NCBI RefSeq assembly: GCF_021184025.1 | Contig: NZ_CP036537.1 | Location: 1,550,001-1,614,000 of the forward strand | DNA length: 64,000 nucleotides | Direction: 5' to 3' | Origin: Rhodopseudomonas boonkerdii | GTDB taxonomy: Bacteria; Pseudomonadota; Alphaproteobacteria; Rhizobiales; Xanthobacteraceae | In this document: one piece after another, positions 34,479-42,507 of the stretch | How positions within the stretch are numbered: the first letter of the stretch is position 1 | Layout of the letters: each line of letters begins with the position of its first letter | The notes under the pieces: model-generated | Seen by the model: the letters and a program-made list of their open reading frames with translations, nothing else | Databases searched by the model: none | What the model was told of the DNA's origin: nothing | Program-made: the position numbers and the translations under genes

Positions 34479-36233
34479 TCAGGCGTCGGCGGTGTCAGGC
34501 TGTGCGGCATCGCGTGCAAGCTGGCGCGTGTCGGCGATGGCGCGCACCTTGATCGACGCGCTGCGGCCGCGCACGGCAAGCTCATGCGCAGCAAAGCTGT
34601 CGGCATCGAACTGTGCTGAAGCGAACACATCGTCCGAGACGACCGCCGCGCATGACAGCCCCTTGGTCATGTCCTGCAATCGCGCGGCGACATTCACGGG
34701 ATCGCCGAGCGCGGTGAACACCATGTTGTCGCGATAGCCGATATCGCCGACGATCACCTCGCCGCCGTGGATGCCGATGCCGAAGCGGAGCGGCTGTGGC
34801 AGATCGTGGCGCAAAGCTTGATTCAATTCGTCGATATTGTCGGCGATCTGCGCGGCGGCCTTGAGCGCCTGACGGGATGCGGTCTGCGGATCGCAGTTCA
34901 GCCCAAACAGCGCGAGCTCGCCGTCACCGATGAACTGGTTCGGCCTGCCGCCGCAGGCAACCACCGCCTGCGAGACAGCGGCGAGGAAGCGGTTGACGAT
35001 GAACACCGTGTCGTAAGGCAGTCGCTTTTCCGCCAGCATCGTCGAGCCGCGCATGTCCACGAACATGCAGACGAGATAGCGCTCCTGGCCGATCCGCGCG
35101 GGATGCGTGGCATGGGCGTTGGCGCTCGATACATGCGGCGCCAGCAACTGCACGAATGCGAGGTCGGCGGTGGGATGCAGCTGGCAGGCGAGGCGGATGG
35201 CGGGATCCCCTTCGCTGCCGAGCCGGCTCAGCACGAAGCTCTCGCGTGCCGAAGGCGCGGGCAAAACAGCGAGGTCGCTGGTGATGCGGATGCGGCAGGT
35301 CGAGCAGCGCGCCCGGCCGCCGCACACGCTGGCATGAGGCACCTTGTGGCGCAGACTTGCTTCGAGCACGCTGAGTCCGACCGGCACACGCACGGTCCGT
35401 CCGTTGCCGTAAGCGAGACTGATCATGCCGGCGCGTCGCTCGAGGATGATGCGGATGCCGCGGGCGGCGAGCACGAGCAGCAGCAGTACGACATAGCCGA
35501 TCAGGAGATTGTCGGTGATGGCCGCCAGCATGTCCTGTTGCGCGGGTGTACCGACCTGCCCCGGTCCGAGATTGGCCGCCTGCCATTCCGGCGCCGCGAT
35601 ATTGGCCGCGACAAAGCGCTGACCCTGGAAGATGCCGAGAAGCGCCAGCGTAGGGAGTGTTGCAGCCGCGACAAGCAGCCATGGTGCGACAGTCCGGAAC
35701 CACGTCTTGAGCCGGAGCCAGAAATACAGGCCGATGCAGCCATGGATCCATGCCACCAGCACCACCGTATACATGCTCCACAGACGGAGCGGCGAGGCGA
35801 CCCAGGCGGCAAACACCTGCGGATAGCTGCGGTTGATGCCATAGATGTTTTCGCCGAGACGCACCGCCACCACATGGGCGACGATCAGAGCGGGAATGCT
35901 GAGGCCCAGCACCAGCTGTAACGGCTCGACGGTCTTCCACTGGAACTGGCGGCGCTCATACAGAGCCCAGATGCCGAGCGACGCGTGGATCAGAGCGGAG
36001 GTATAGAAGATCACGGCCACCGGGAAGAACTGCCAGATGCCGGCATGGATGATGACGCCGGCCTGCAGCGCGTCCATCGAGATGTTGCCGAGGGCGTGAT
36101 TGATGAAATGGCTGAGCAGGTAAGCAAACAGCACGAGCGCGCAGGTCAGCCGGATCTGGCGCAGGCCAATGCCCCTCCACCAGGATGGCGCGGCCGCATG
36201 CGAGACGGGAAGTGGAACGGCAGTCCGGGGCAT
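34479..36233 (-). CDS. cyaC: Redox-type class III adenylate cyclase (diheme-B membrane anchor, 2Fe-2S ferredoxin, cyclase)
   Basis: 584 residues. Part one (about 25-265) is a six-helix membrane anchor with His residues in helices (HFINHALG, IIHAGIW, ALIHASLG, IVAHVV, AWIHGCIG), resembling the cytochrome b of succinate dehydrogenase. Part two (about 275-365) is a plant-type ferredoxin with CGGRARCSTC and a later Cys (LACQLHP). Part three (about 385-560) is a class III cyclase: FVDMRGST and FIGDGELALFG carry metal-binding Asp, and NVAARLQ the transition-state Asn/Arg. Family knowledge: S. meliloti CyaC of this design makes cAMP and responds to quinone redox state. Confidence 0.85.
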   Translation of the reverse strand: MPRTAVPLPVSHAAAPSWWRGIGLRQIRLTCALVLFAYLLSHFINHALGNISMDALQAGVIIHAGIWQFFPVAVIFYTSALIHASLGIWALYERRQFQWKTVEPLQLVLGLSIPALIVAHVVAVRLGENIYGINRSYPQVFAAWVASPLRLWSMYTVVLVAWIHGCIGLYFWLRLKTWFRTVAPWLLVAAATLPTLALLGIFQGQRFVAANIAAPEWQAANLGPGQVGTPAQQDMLAAITDNLLIGYVVLLLLVLAARGIRIILERRAGMISLAYGNGRTVRVPVGLSVLEASLRHKVPHASVCGGRARCSTCRIRITSDLAVLPAPSARESFVLSRLGSEGDPAIRLACQLHPTADLAFVQLLAPHVSSANAHATHPARIGQERYLVCMFVDMRGSTMLAEKRLPYDTVFIVNRFLAAVSQAVVACGGRPNQFIGDGELALFGLNCDPQTASRQALKAAAQIADNIDELNQALRHDLPQPLRFGIGIHGGEVIVGDIGYRDNMVFTALGDPVNVAARLQDMTKGLSCAAVVSDDVFASAQFDADSFAAHELAVRGRSASIKVRAIADTRQLARDAAQPDTADA

Positions 36234-36261
36234 CGGGAAACCATAAAGCGCAGCGGCGGTC

Positions 36262-36346
36262 GTAGGATGGGTTGAGCGCAGCGATACCCATCACGTCCTG
36301 CGCTTGGGGGTGATGGGGATCGCCACGATCAACCCATCCTACACGA
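36262..36346. repeat. GTAGGATGGG-type palindromic repeat
   Basis: GTAGGATGGGTTGAGCGCAGCG...and ...GATCAACCCATCCTAC pair across about 85 bases, with an inner GTGATGGGGATC/GATACCCATCAC pairing. It lies between the divergent cyclase and glycosyltransferase genes. Confidence 0.65.
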
Positions 36347-36395
36347 GCGGGGGCAACAAGTTGACACCATGGCGTGACCAGCCCAAAAGCCCGGC

Positions 36396-37982
36396 ATGAC
36401 GCCATTCGCTTCCGGCCCCCTCAGCCGTAATCTTTCGCGCCGGTCGCTCGCTGCTGTGGGCGCGCTGCTGCTTGCGCTTGCGGTCATGCGGCTGGCCTAT
36501 GCCGGACTGTTCGAGCTGCGTACTGACGAGGCCTATTACTGGACTTGGTCGAAGGAGAGCGTGCTGTCTTTCCTCGATCATCCGCCGATGATTGCCTGGT
36601 TCATTCGTGCCGGCACGGCGATCTTCGGCGACACTGCCTTCGGCGCTCGTTTCGCCGGCATCGTGGCGCTGACCGTCATGCAGTTGCTGCTGGTGGATAT
36701 CGTCCGTCGCGTCACCCGGGATTTGCGGGCGATGGCGGCCACCATGCTGATGACCGAGGCCGCACTGTATTACGGCCTGCTGATGGCCAAGGTGGCGCCT
36801 GATGTCGCGATGATCCCATTCGCGACGGCGATGCTGTGGTCGTTGGTGCGGCTTGCCGAAAGTAATGACGGCCGCTGGTGGCTGGCAGCCGGCCTGTTCG
36901 GCGGGCTCGCGCTATTGTCGAAGCTCACGGTGGTGCTGATCATTCCCGCCATTCTCGTCTTTATGCTGTTGCCGGACTGGCGGATGCGCTGGCTGAAAAG
37001 TCCGTATCCGTGGCTGGCCATACTGGTCGCGCTCGCGGTGTCGTCGCCGGTCATGATCTGGAATGCGACGCATGACTGGGTGTCGTTCAAGTTCCAGTTC
37101 GTGCGTGTGATCGCGCCGCACGCCTTCTCGCTGAGCACGTTCGGCGACTTCTTCGGCCTGCAACTCGCACAGGTCGGTTTCGTGCTGTTTCCTGTGCTGG
37201 TGTCGGCCTGCGTGCTGACGCTGTGGCGCGGCGTCCGTCGGCGCGATCCGGTGGAGCTGCTGCTGTCGCTGAGCGTGCTGGTGCCTTTCTCCTATTTCCT
37301 GTGGCGCTCGCTGACACTGCGTGTCGGCGATACCTGGCCGATGTTCGTGTGGCCGCCGGCCATTGCGGTGGCCGCGATCAATGTCACTCGCCTTGCGGAG
37401 GATGGCTGGTCGGCGAAGGTGGTGCGCGCCGGCCATCGTTGGATCGCCGTTTCGATTGCCGTCGGCATTCCCTTCGTGGTGCTTGCCTTCCTCTATTCCG
37501 TCGCCGCGCCGTGGAATCTGCTCGGCCGCAACGATCCCATCGGCACCGAGGCCGGTTATGACCGCCTCGCGGCGCGCGCCGTGCAGGAGATGCAGGCCAC
37601 CGGCGCCACCTGGATCGCGACGACCAACTACCGCGTCTATGCGATGCTGCGCTGGCATTTGAAGGACCGCGTGCCGGTGATCCAGGTGAACGAGCGTGCG
37701 CGCTTTCTCGGCTTCCGCGATCCCGGTATGGATCGCGTCAGGGGGCATGCGGGACTTTATATTGCGCAGCCGGACGATCAGGACCGCGCATTGTTGCTGA
37801 ATGCCGGCGCGACGCTGCAGCCGCTGGATCAAATGAACACGGAGTGGCGCGGCACACCGATGCGTTCGTTCCAGATCGACAAGATCACCGGCTGGACGCC
37901 GGAGCTCAATCCGCTGCCGGATACGCCGTTCTATCGGCCGCCGGCGCTGGCACTTCTCGTAGGGCGGATGAGCGCGGCGTAA
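36396..37982 (+). CDS. Membrane glycosyltransferase of the GT39/ArnT-like family
   Basis: 528 residues with about 10-12 membrane helices. The first periplasmic loop has the catalytic Asp motif TDEAYYW and LDHPPMIAWFIR, as in ArnT/PMT enzymes that use a lipid-linked sugar. The C-terminal ~150 residues are a periplasmic domain (TTNYRVYAMLRWHL). It likely glycosylates a lipid or protein at the outer face of the inner membrane; donor and acceptor are unknown. Its 3' end lies inside a palindromic repeat. Confidence 0.85.
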   Translation: MTPFASGPLSRNLSRRSLAAVGALLLALAVMRLAYAGLFELRTDEAYYWTWSKESVLSFLDHPPMIAWFIRAGTAIFGDTAFGARFAGIVALTVMQLLLVDIVRRVTRDLRAMAATMLMTEAALYYGLLMAKVAPDVAMIPFATAMLWSLVRLAESNDGRWWLAAGLFGGLALLSKLTVVLIIPAILVFMLLPDWRMRWLKSPYPWLAILVALAVSSPVMIWNATHDWVSFKFQFVRVIAPHAFSLSTFGDFFGLQLAQVGFVLFPVLVSACVLTLWRGVRRRDPVELLLSLSVLVPFSYFLWRSLTLRVGDTWPMFVWPPAIAVAAINVTRLAEDGWSAKVVRAGHRWIAVSIAVGIPFVVLAFLYSVAAPWNLLGRNDPIGTEAGYDRLAARAVQEMQATGATWIATTNYRVYAMLRWHLKDRVPVIQVNERARFLGFRDPGMDRVRGHAGLYIAQPDDQDRALLLNAGATLQPLDQMNTEWRGTPMRSFQIDKITGWTPELNPLPDTPFYRPPALALLVGRMSAA

Positions 37983-38042
37983 TCCGCCGACGGGAGCATG
38001 CGGCGAAGAATGGCGGATTACGCTGCGCTCATCAGCCCTACG
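37958..38042. repeat. Palindromic repeat overlapping the end of the glycosyltransferase gene
   Basis: GTAGGGCGGATGAGCGCGGCGTAATCCGCC and GGCGGATTACGCTGCGCTCATCAGCCCTAC are nearly perfect 30-base arms around a 25-base loop. The left arm encodes the last residues (GRMSAA) and the stop. Between convergent genes, so it probably serves both as terminator. Confidence 0.75.
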
Positions 38043-39066
38043 CTTCCTCGTCGTCCTTCTTTCGCACCAGATCTTTCGCGAGATCCGCAAGCTGCGGCCG
38101 CGGCAAAGCCGTGAACGGCAATGGCCGCGTTACGTCGATGGCGGCGAGTCCAAGTCTTGCGGTGAGAAGGCCGTTCAAAATGCCTTCGCCAAGGCGTTGC
38201 GAGAGCTTTGCCGCAATCCCGTGGCCGAGCATCTGTTGGATCATGCTGTCGCTGGCGGCCATGCCGCCGGTGATGGCGAGATGGCCGACGACCTGTCGCA
38301 GCAGGGCGATCATGCCGAGCGTGCCTGGGCGCCCGCCATAGAGTTTCGCCAGTTGCCGCACCAGCCGGATCGCGGCGGCGGCGACGAACAGCATGTCCAC
38401 CAGCGCGCGCGGCGAGATGGCGGTGACGACGGACACGCGCTGAGCTGCGACGGAGACCAGCCGGCGTGCCTCCATATCGAGCGGCGACATCAATTCGCGT
38501 TCGGCGAGACGGATCAGATCGGCGCCGTCGATGATCTCGCCGGCATGCGCCTGCAATGCGCTGCGCGCGCGGGCAAGACGGGGATTGTCATGTGCCAGCT
38601 TGAGCAAATCGGCGAGCACGGCGCGGCTTTCGCTCCGATCGTCGCTGGCGATCACCGCGATGGCGCGGGCATGCAGCTTCTCGATGGTGGCGAGGCGCAT
38701 CAAAGCGAGCGCCTCGCGCGCGATGATCACGATCAGCGCCAGCGCCACCAGCGCGGCGAGGCCGAGACCGAGAAAGCCGAGGCCGTCATTGATGGTGAAG
38801 AGATCGCGGATCAGATTGGCGACGCCGAGGCCGACACCGAGCAATACCAGGCCACCGAGTGCGCTCCAGAACAGCGTGCCCCAGCCAAAACCCTTGCGCG
38901 TCGGGCGCAGCGGCTCCTCGATGGCGACAGGCAATTGCGGTTCGGGCTCCGGCGTGATGCGGATGGCGCCACGGGCAAGGCGGCCGATATCGTCGTCGCC
39001 GTCCATGACGGTGACATGGGGATCGTCGAGCCGGAACGTGGCCGGGCGGCGCGTGCGGTCGGTCAT
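38038..39066 (-). CDS. ycjF: YcjF/TIGR01620 family membrane protein (DUF697)
   Basis: 342 residues. Hydrophilic N-terminal region (about 1-60), two membrane helices (about 65-115: LFWSALGGLVLLGVGLGVAN and LGLAALVALALIVII), and a DUF697 C-terminal region with further hydrophobic helices (LVDMLFVAAAAIRLV, RQVVGHLAITGGMAASD). It overlaps the upstream ycjX by 4 bases (ATGA), the usual ycjX-ycjF pairing. Role unknown; in enterobacteria the pair responds to envelope or heat stress. Confidence 0.88.
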   Translation of the reverse strand: MTDRTRRPATFRLDDPHVTVMDGDDDIGRLARGAIRITPEPEPQLPVAIEEPLRPTRKGFGWGTLFWSALGGLVLLGVGLGVANLIRDLFTINDGLGFLGLGLAALVALALIVIIAREALALMRLATIEKLHARAIAVIASDDRSESRAVLADLLKLAHDNPRLARARSALQAHAGEIIDGADLIRLAERELMSPLDMEARRLVSVAAQRVSVVTAISPRALVDMLFVAAAAIRLVRQLAKLYGGRPGTLGMIALLRQVVGHLAITGGMAASDSMIQQMLGHGIAAKLSQRLGEGILNGLLTARLGLAAIDVTRPLPFTALPRPQLADLAKDLVRKKDDEEA

Positions 39067-40526
39067 TGCAGGCGGTCTCCGATCAGGAACTGGAGCGCGC
39101 GGTCGAGGCGGATGTGAGGCAGCACCGGCTCCGCACCGTCATCGCGCGCGAGCAGCGGCGGACGGAATTTGAGGAAGCGGTAGTCCGCCTTGTCGGCGCT
39201 GGCGCTGGAGAGGCCGGTGAAGGCGCCGCCGTCGAACAGGCCGTCGAGATTGGTCGGCAGATCACCGGGGAAGGTCGCGACTTCGGTCTCGCCGTCGAAG
39301 ATTTCGCCATTGGCGGATTCGCCGGCCACCGGCGTGCCGAGGATCGATGGCAGTTTTTCCCGCCCGCGCTGCACCAGCGCCTCCTTGGTCGCGCGTACCG
39401 CCGCGATGGCGACGACATCGACGGCGGCGCCCGCAAGCTCCGAACGCGCCAGCGCCTTGCGCACGATCTGCTTCAGCACGTCTTCCAGCCGGTCATGGCT
39501 GAGATGATGGAGGTGATCGGCCTTGGTCGCCGCAAACAGGATGCGATCGACGCGCGGGCGGAACAGCGTGCTCAGGATCGAGCTGCGGCCGATGCGGAAA
39601 CTGTCGAGGATGCCGGCCAGCGCCGCTTCGAGATCGTGCAGCGCTTCCGGCCCCGCATTGAAAGCGGACAGCGCATCGACCAGCACGATCTGGCGGTCCA
39701 GCCGCGCGAAGTGATCGCGATAGAACGGCCGGACGACCACATCCTTATACGCCTCGTAGCGCCGCTTCATCATCGCCCACAGCGATCCGTCCGGTGCATT
39801 GCCGCCTTCGACGACATCGAGCGGCGCGAAGGTGAGGGCAGGTGATCCCCCGAGATTGCCCGGCATCAGGAAACGGCCGGGCGGGAGCAGGCTCATGGCG
39901 AAACGTTCGTCACGGCAGGCGCGCAGATAGTCGGTGAACAGCCGTGCCGCCGTCAGCGTGAACGGTTCGTTCTCCGGTGCTTTCGGATCGAGCGTCGCGA
40001 GATGGGCGAGGAATTCCGCCGCGATGGCCGCACGCGGGCCTTGCCGCGACAGCGCGAGGCTTTCCGCCGACCATTCCTCGTAGCTCTTGCTCAGCAGCGG
40101 CAGGTCGAGCAGCCATTCGCCGGGATAATCGACGATGTCGAGCGTGAGTGTGCGCTCCGCGCCGCTCTTGCGCTGATAGTCGATGACGAGGCGCAGCTCG
40201 CTGATATCGGTGGTCGAATTCGGCCAGCGCCGCTCGTCGATCAGCGTCGCAAGATGCTGCTCATAGGCGAAGCGCGGCACGGCGTCGTCCGGTTGCGGCG
40301 CGAGGCGAGCCCTGGCGATGCGCCCGGTCGCCAGCGATTCAAACACGGGAAACCGGCCGCCATGCGTCAGCCCGTGGACCAGCGCAGTGATGAATACGGT
40401 CTTACCCGCACGCGACAGGCCTGTGACGCCAAGCCGCACAGTGGGATTGAACAGACCATCGCCATAATCGAGCAATGCGCGCGCGGACAGCCGGGCTTCT
40501 TCGACGAGTTCGGACAGGCTGGCCAT
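39063..40526 (-). CDS. ycjX: YcjX family P-loop GTPase-like protein (DUF463)
   Basis: 487 residues. Walker A GLSRAGKTVFIT at about residues 36-47, LTLDIVDYPGEWLLDLPLL as a switch/Walker B-like region, and ATKADHL as the base-specificity (TKAD) motif near residue 335 point to nucleotide binding by a G-protein-like fold. Coupled to ycjF. Confidence 0.9.
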   Translation of the reverse strand: MASLSELVEEARLSARALLDYGDGLFNPTVRLGVTGLSRAGKTVFITALVHGLTHGGRFPVFESLATGRIARARLAPQPDDAVPRFAYEQHLATLIDERRWPNSTTDISELRLVIDYQRKSGAERTLTLDIVDYPGEWLLDLPLLSKSYEEWSAESLALSRQGPRAAIAAEFLAHLATLDPKAPENEPFTLTAARLFTDYLRACRDERFAMSLLPPGRFLMPGNLGGSPALTFAPLDVVEGGNAPDGSLWAMMKRRYEAYKDVVVRPFYRDHFARLDRQIVLVDALSAFNAGPEALHDLEAALAGILDSFRIGRSSILSTLFRPRVDRILFAATKADHLHHLSHDRLEDVLKQIVRKALARSELAGAAVDVVAIAAVRATKEALVQRGREKLPSILGTPVAGESANGEIFDGETEVATFPGDLPTNLDGLFDGGAFTGLSSASADKADYRFLKFRPPLLARDDGAEPVLPHIRLDRALQFLIGDRLQ

Positions 40527-40546
40527 AATGCGCAGGGGTGCTCCCA

Positions 40547-40595
40547 GCGCATGATCCCGAAAAGTGGATACCGGTTTTCGGCCTAGATCATGCGC
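40547..40595. repeat. GCATGATCC-AAAAGTGG palindromic repeat
   Basis: GCGCATGATCCCGAAAAGTGG and CCGGTTTTCGG...GATCATGCGC are imperfect arms. This is a very common intergenic palindrome in Rhizobiales. It lies in the ycjX promoter region. Confidence 0.7.
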
Positions 40596-40611
40596 GAAAA
40601 AGAAAAGTCAG

Positions 40612-40639
40612 CACCGGATCCATCGAAGATGATCCGGTG
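40612..40639. repeat. Hairpin CACCGGATC/GATCCGGTG
   Basis: A 9-bp perfect stem with a 10-base loop, 17 bases after the previous palindrome. Probably part of the same repeat cluster. Confidence 0.5.
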
Positions 40640-40728
40640 TTGATGGCGAAACGCGATCACAAGGTGGCGATGTTCGGGCCGAAATCAAGCTTAACGCGAA
40701 GTGTTACAGCTCTGTCACTCAGCTTTCA

Positions 40729-40757
40729 TTGACCTTCCGCACCGCATCATCTATCGC
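40729..40757 (+). promoter_or_regulatory. Candidate promoter of the hemolysin III gene
   Basis: TTGACC (40729-40734), a 17-base spacer and TATCGC (40752-40757), 75 bases before the ATG at 40833. The rest of the 306-base gap holds only the two palindromes. Confidence 0.4.
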
Positions 40758-40832
40758 GGGACGAGGGGAAGTCGCGGTGTGCTTGGGGCGGGCACGCCAT
40801 CTGCATCACCAGCCGACCGGCCAGCATTCGTC

Positions 40833-41537
40833 ATGACCGTTTTCCGCCTGAAGCAGCTCACTGCCAATTCCGCCCATATGGTTGCCGGCGCGATTCGCTG
40901 GAACTACGACCGCGCCGAACTGATCGCCGACGGCATCGTTCATGGCCTTGGCGTCTTCGCCGGCCTGATCGCCCTGACGGTGCTGATCGTGCTGACGGCC
41001 GTCTTCGCCACGACCACCGAGATTGTCACCGTCTCGATCTATGCCGCGGGGCTGCTCGCGATGCTCGGCTTCTCCGCCGCGTACAATATGTGGCCGGTGT
41101 CGCCGCGAAAATGGTTCCTGCGCCGCTTCGATCATTCGGCGATCTACCTCCTCATCGCTGCAACCTATACGCCGTTCCTCGCGCAGATGGAGAATGGCTG
41201 GCTCGCCGCGGGCCTGCTCGCATTCGTGTGGAGCGTTGCCGCTGCCGGCATCGTCATCAAGCTGCGCTATCCCGGCCGCTTCGACGGGCTTGCGGTGGTG
41301 CTCTATCTCGCGCTCGGCTGGAGCGGCATGATGGCCTATGACGCCGTGTTCACGCCGCTGCCGCCGATGACCATGTGGTTCGTCGCCGCCGGTGGCACGC
41401 TCTATACGCTCGGCGTCATCTTCCACGCCTGGCGCCGCCTGCGATTCCAGAATGCCATCTGGCACGCATTTGTCCTGCTTGGCGCCGCATGCCACTATAC
41501 CGCGGTGCTCGACATGGTGCTGAGCACCGCGGCGTAA
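40833..41537 (+). CDS. Hemolysin III family membrane protein (PAQR-like, YqfA/TrhA)
   Basis: 234 residues with seven predicted membrane helices. The PAQR metal-site pattern is visible: ADGIVHGLGVFAG in helix 1, FDHSAIYLLIAATYTPFL in helix 3, and HAFVLLGAACHYTAV (HxxxxxxxxxH) in helix 7. Bacterial members influence membrane fluidity homeostasis; true hemolysin activity is not implied. It is followed 29 bases later by an SDR gene on the same strand. Confidence 0.9.
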   Translation: MTVFRLKQLTANSAHMVAGAIRWNYDRAELIADGIVHGLGVFAGLIALTVLIVLTAVFATTTEIVTVSIYAAGLLAMLGFSAAYNMWPVSPRKWFLRRFDHSAIYLLIAATYTPFLAQMENGWLAAGLLAFVWSVAAAGIVIKLRYPGRFDGLAVVLYLALGWSGMMAYDAVFTPLPPMTMWFVAAGGTLYTLGVIFHAWRRLRFQNAIWHAFVLLGAACHYTAVLDMVLSTAA

Positions 41538-41566
41538 GCCGTCAAGAAAATGCAGGGAGTGAAGGC

Positions 41567-42361
41567 ATGCAGGTGGGCGGCAAGATCGTGGTCGTGACCG
41601 GCGGCGCCAATGGCATCGGTCAGGCGTTGTGCGAGACGTTCCACAAGGCCGGGGCAAAGAAAGTCGTCGTCGTCGATCTCGATGGCGAGCGCGCCAAAGC
41701 AGTGGCCGACGGCATCGGCGGTGCGTCATTCAAATGCGACGTCGGCCGCGAGAACGATATCAAGCATGTGATCGACGAGACCGAGCGCCAGTTCGGGCCG
41801 ATCGACCTGTTCTGCTCCAATGCCGGCATCGGTGGCGGTTTCGATCCGATGAGCCCGAACGCCGGCGGCACGAGTGACGAGCCGTGGATGAAGAGCTGGG
41901 CAATCCATGTGATGGCCCATGTCTATGCCGCGCGTCATCTGGTGCCGCTGATGAAGGAGCGGGGCGGCGGCTATTTCCTCAACACGATTTCTGCTGCCGG
42001 CCTGTTGTCGCAGGTCGGCAGCCCCGCTTATTCGACGACGAAGCATGCGGCGGTCGGTTTCGCTGAAAATCTCGCCATCTCGCATCGCGCCCATGGCATC
42101 AAGGTCTCGATCCTGTGCCCGCAGGGGGTCGATACCAATATGCTGAAGAATATCCCGAAGGGCCCGCAGTCGAATGACGGCAACCTGTCTCCCGAACAGG
42201 TGGCTGCGGATGCGCTGGCCGGGATCGAGGCGGAGACGTTCCTGATCCTGCCGCACAAGCAGGTCATCGATTACATGCGGAAGAAGACGGAGAATTACGA
42301 TCGCTGGATCGGGGGGATGGCGAAGATCCAGGCCAAGATGCGGGAAGAATTCGGGAAGTAA
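41567..42361 (+). CDS. SDR family oxidoreductase
   Basis: 264 residues: TGGANGIG cofactor motif (about 11-18), CSNAGIGGG (about 84), SAAGLL with the catalytic Ser, YSTTKHAAVG with Tyr/Lys at about 153. The ribosome-binding site GGGAG/GAAGG precedes the ATG. The C terminus PHKQVIDYMRKKTENYDRWIGGM is typical of a subgroup often found with acyl-CoA metabolism genes. Substrate unknown. Confidence 0.88.
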   Translation: MQVGGKIVVVTGGANGIGQALCETFHKAGAKKVVVVDLDGERAKAVADGIGGASFKCDVGRENDIKHVIDETERQFGPIDLFCSNAGIGGGFDPMSPNAGGTSDEPWMKSWAIHVMAHVYAARHLVPLMKERGGGYFLNTISAAGLLSQVGSPAYSTTKHAAVGFAENLAISHRAHGIKVSILCPQGVDTNMLKNIPKGPQSNDGNLSPEQVAADALAGIEAETFLILPHKQVIDYMRKKTENYDRWIGGMAKIQAKMREEFGK

Positions 42362-42390
42362 GAGAGCGCGCGCAAAGCTCTCCCACAACT

Positions 42391-42497
42391 TGTCATCACC
42401 CGCGAAAGCGGGTGATCCAGTAGACACCGGATTCTCGATTCAATCGCTGCTGTCAGTGTTTACTCGATCGCCCGGTCAAGCCGGGCGACGACAATGG
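42391..42497. repeat. Palindromic repeat (TCATCACCCGCGAAAGCGGG type)
   Basis: CACCCGCGAAAGCGGGTG is a perfect hairpin, and CGCCCGGTCAAGCCGGGCG is a second one 60 bases on. Together they form a known type of double-hairpin intergenic element between the convergent SDR and bisC genes. Confidence 0.65.
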
Positions 42498-42507
42498 AGC
42501 GTAGTGG

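Noticed and set aside
41375..41566. N-terminal extension of the SDR at 41567
   Set aside because: The frame is open upstream but overlaps the hemolysin III gene and does not resemble an SDR; the ATG at 41567 has a good ribosome-binding site.
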